The notes under the pieces are model-generated. The model was not told the DNA's origin. It made no database searches and worked only from the letters and a program-made list of their open reading frames with translations. Shown here piece after piece: positions 6,282 through 6,726 of a DNA stretch of 6,726 nucleotides. Each line of letters begins with the position of its first letter. Within the stretch, counting starts at the first letter, position 1. The translations under genes were made by a program, and so were the position numbers. The stretch is from positions 5,037-11,762 of the forward strand of contig PLXB01000126.1 in the NCBI GenBank assembly GCA_003151215.1. Reading direction: 5' to 3'. The DNA is from Ignavibacteriota bacterium (GTDB lineage: Bacteria > Bacteroidota > Kapaibacteriia > Palsa-1295).

Positions 6282-6726
6282 ATGGCAATAAAAACACCAA
6301 TTACTGTAGCATACGGAGACGGCATCGGACCGGAGATCATGACAGCCGTGCTTCGGATTCTCGATGCGGCAGGGGCAATGATCGCGCCGGAAGTGATTGA
6401 GATCGGAGAGAAACTTTATAAAAAAGGAATCTCTTCCGGCATAGAAGATTCATCATGGAATACGCTCCGCCGCACAAAAGTTTTCCTGAAAGCTCCGATC
6501 ACAACTCCGCAAGGCGGCGGTGTGAAGAGTTTGAATGTCACTATTCGCAAGTCACTTGGCTTGTATGCAAATGTACGCCCTGTTGCCGCATATCCACCCT
6601 TTATCGAAACGCTAAAACCTAAAGTGGATATGGTCATCATTCGCGAGAATGAAGAAGATCTTTATGCCGGCATCGAGCATCAGCAAACGCAGGAAGTAGT
6701 GCAGGCGCTGAAGTTGATCTCGCGTC
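6282..6726 (+). CDS. icd: Isocitrate dehydrogenase, N-terminal part, truncated by the window end
   Basis: An open frame of 148 codons runs to the window edge. The product would catalyse oxidative decarboxylation of isocitrate to 2-oxoglutarate in the TCA cycle, in the cytoplasm. Visible motifs are YGDGIGPEIM (11-20), KAPITTPQGGGVKSLNVTIRK (70-90, quoted as its key residues Ser83, Asn85 and Arg89), YANVRP with Arg99, and RENEEDLYAGIEH (121-133) with Arg121 and Tyr128. By alignment from memory with E. coli IDH these stand for Ser113, Asn115, Arg119, Arg129, Arg153 and catalytic Tyr160. The wording is closest to the Rickettsia/Thermus-type NADP enzymes of about 480 aa, so some two thirds would lie outside the window. 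Cofactor residues are in the missing part; homoisocitrate or isopropylmalate dehydrogenase is less likely given SLNVTIRK. An in-frame TAA at 6270-6272 makes this ATG the first start. Confidence 0.93.
   Translation, partial: MAIKTPITVAYGDGIGPEIMTAVLRILDAAGAMIAPEVIEIGEKLYKKGISSGIEDSSWNTLRRTKVFLKAPITTPQGGGVKSLNVTIRKSLGLYANVRPVAAYPPFIETLKPKVDMVIIRENEEDLYAGIEHQQTQEVVQALKLISR

Noticed and set aside
6416..6640. 74-aa minus-strand frame opposite icd
   Set aside because: It is the complement of conserved isocitrate dehydrogenase codons; no independent support.

Overview
The window reads as chromosome from an uncultured or poorly characterised member of the Bacteroidota/FCB assemblage. A Kapabacteria/Ignavibacteria-like lineage is my best guess, but this is inference. 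Three observations point there: a DUF5686-type outer-membrane protein, a secreted protein with a C-terminal type IX secretion (T9SS) sorting domain of the YPNPASG type, and no Shine-Dalgarno sequence in front of any of the five visible start codons. No RNA gene, CRISPR array, insertion sequence or phage gene was seen.

Left part (1-3731, + strand): the 3' portion of a DUF5686-family outer-membrane protein, cut by the window edge, then after an 86-nt spacer a complete single-polypeptide ABC exporter (TMD-NBD, 597 aa). The spacer carries a short TCGAC tandem repeat and a T8 run. These two are envelope housekeeping-type genes.

Middle (3755-5803, - strand): a two-gene unit convergent with the exporter. 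The first gene transcribed encodes a small secreted protein with 15 cysteines. Nine nucleotides later comes a secreted protein with Asp-box (BNR-like) repeats and a T9SS sorting domain. The two genes lie in the same reading frame, separated by one stop codon and three codons.

Right part (5804-6726, + strand): a 174-bp divergent intergenic region, then a small AT-rich XRE-type regulator gene starting at GTG, then the 5' end of an NADP-type isocitrate dehydrogenase gene that runs off the window. The intergenic region holds nested palindromes directly in front of the regulator start (probable operator) and, on the - strand, two matches to the Bacteroidetes -7 promoter box.

I see no clearly new multi-gene system. 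The parts most worth a second look are the XRE gene with its operator-like palindromes, and the divergent cysteine-rich/T9SS pair that shares its control region.
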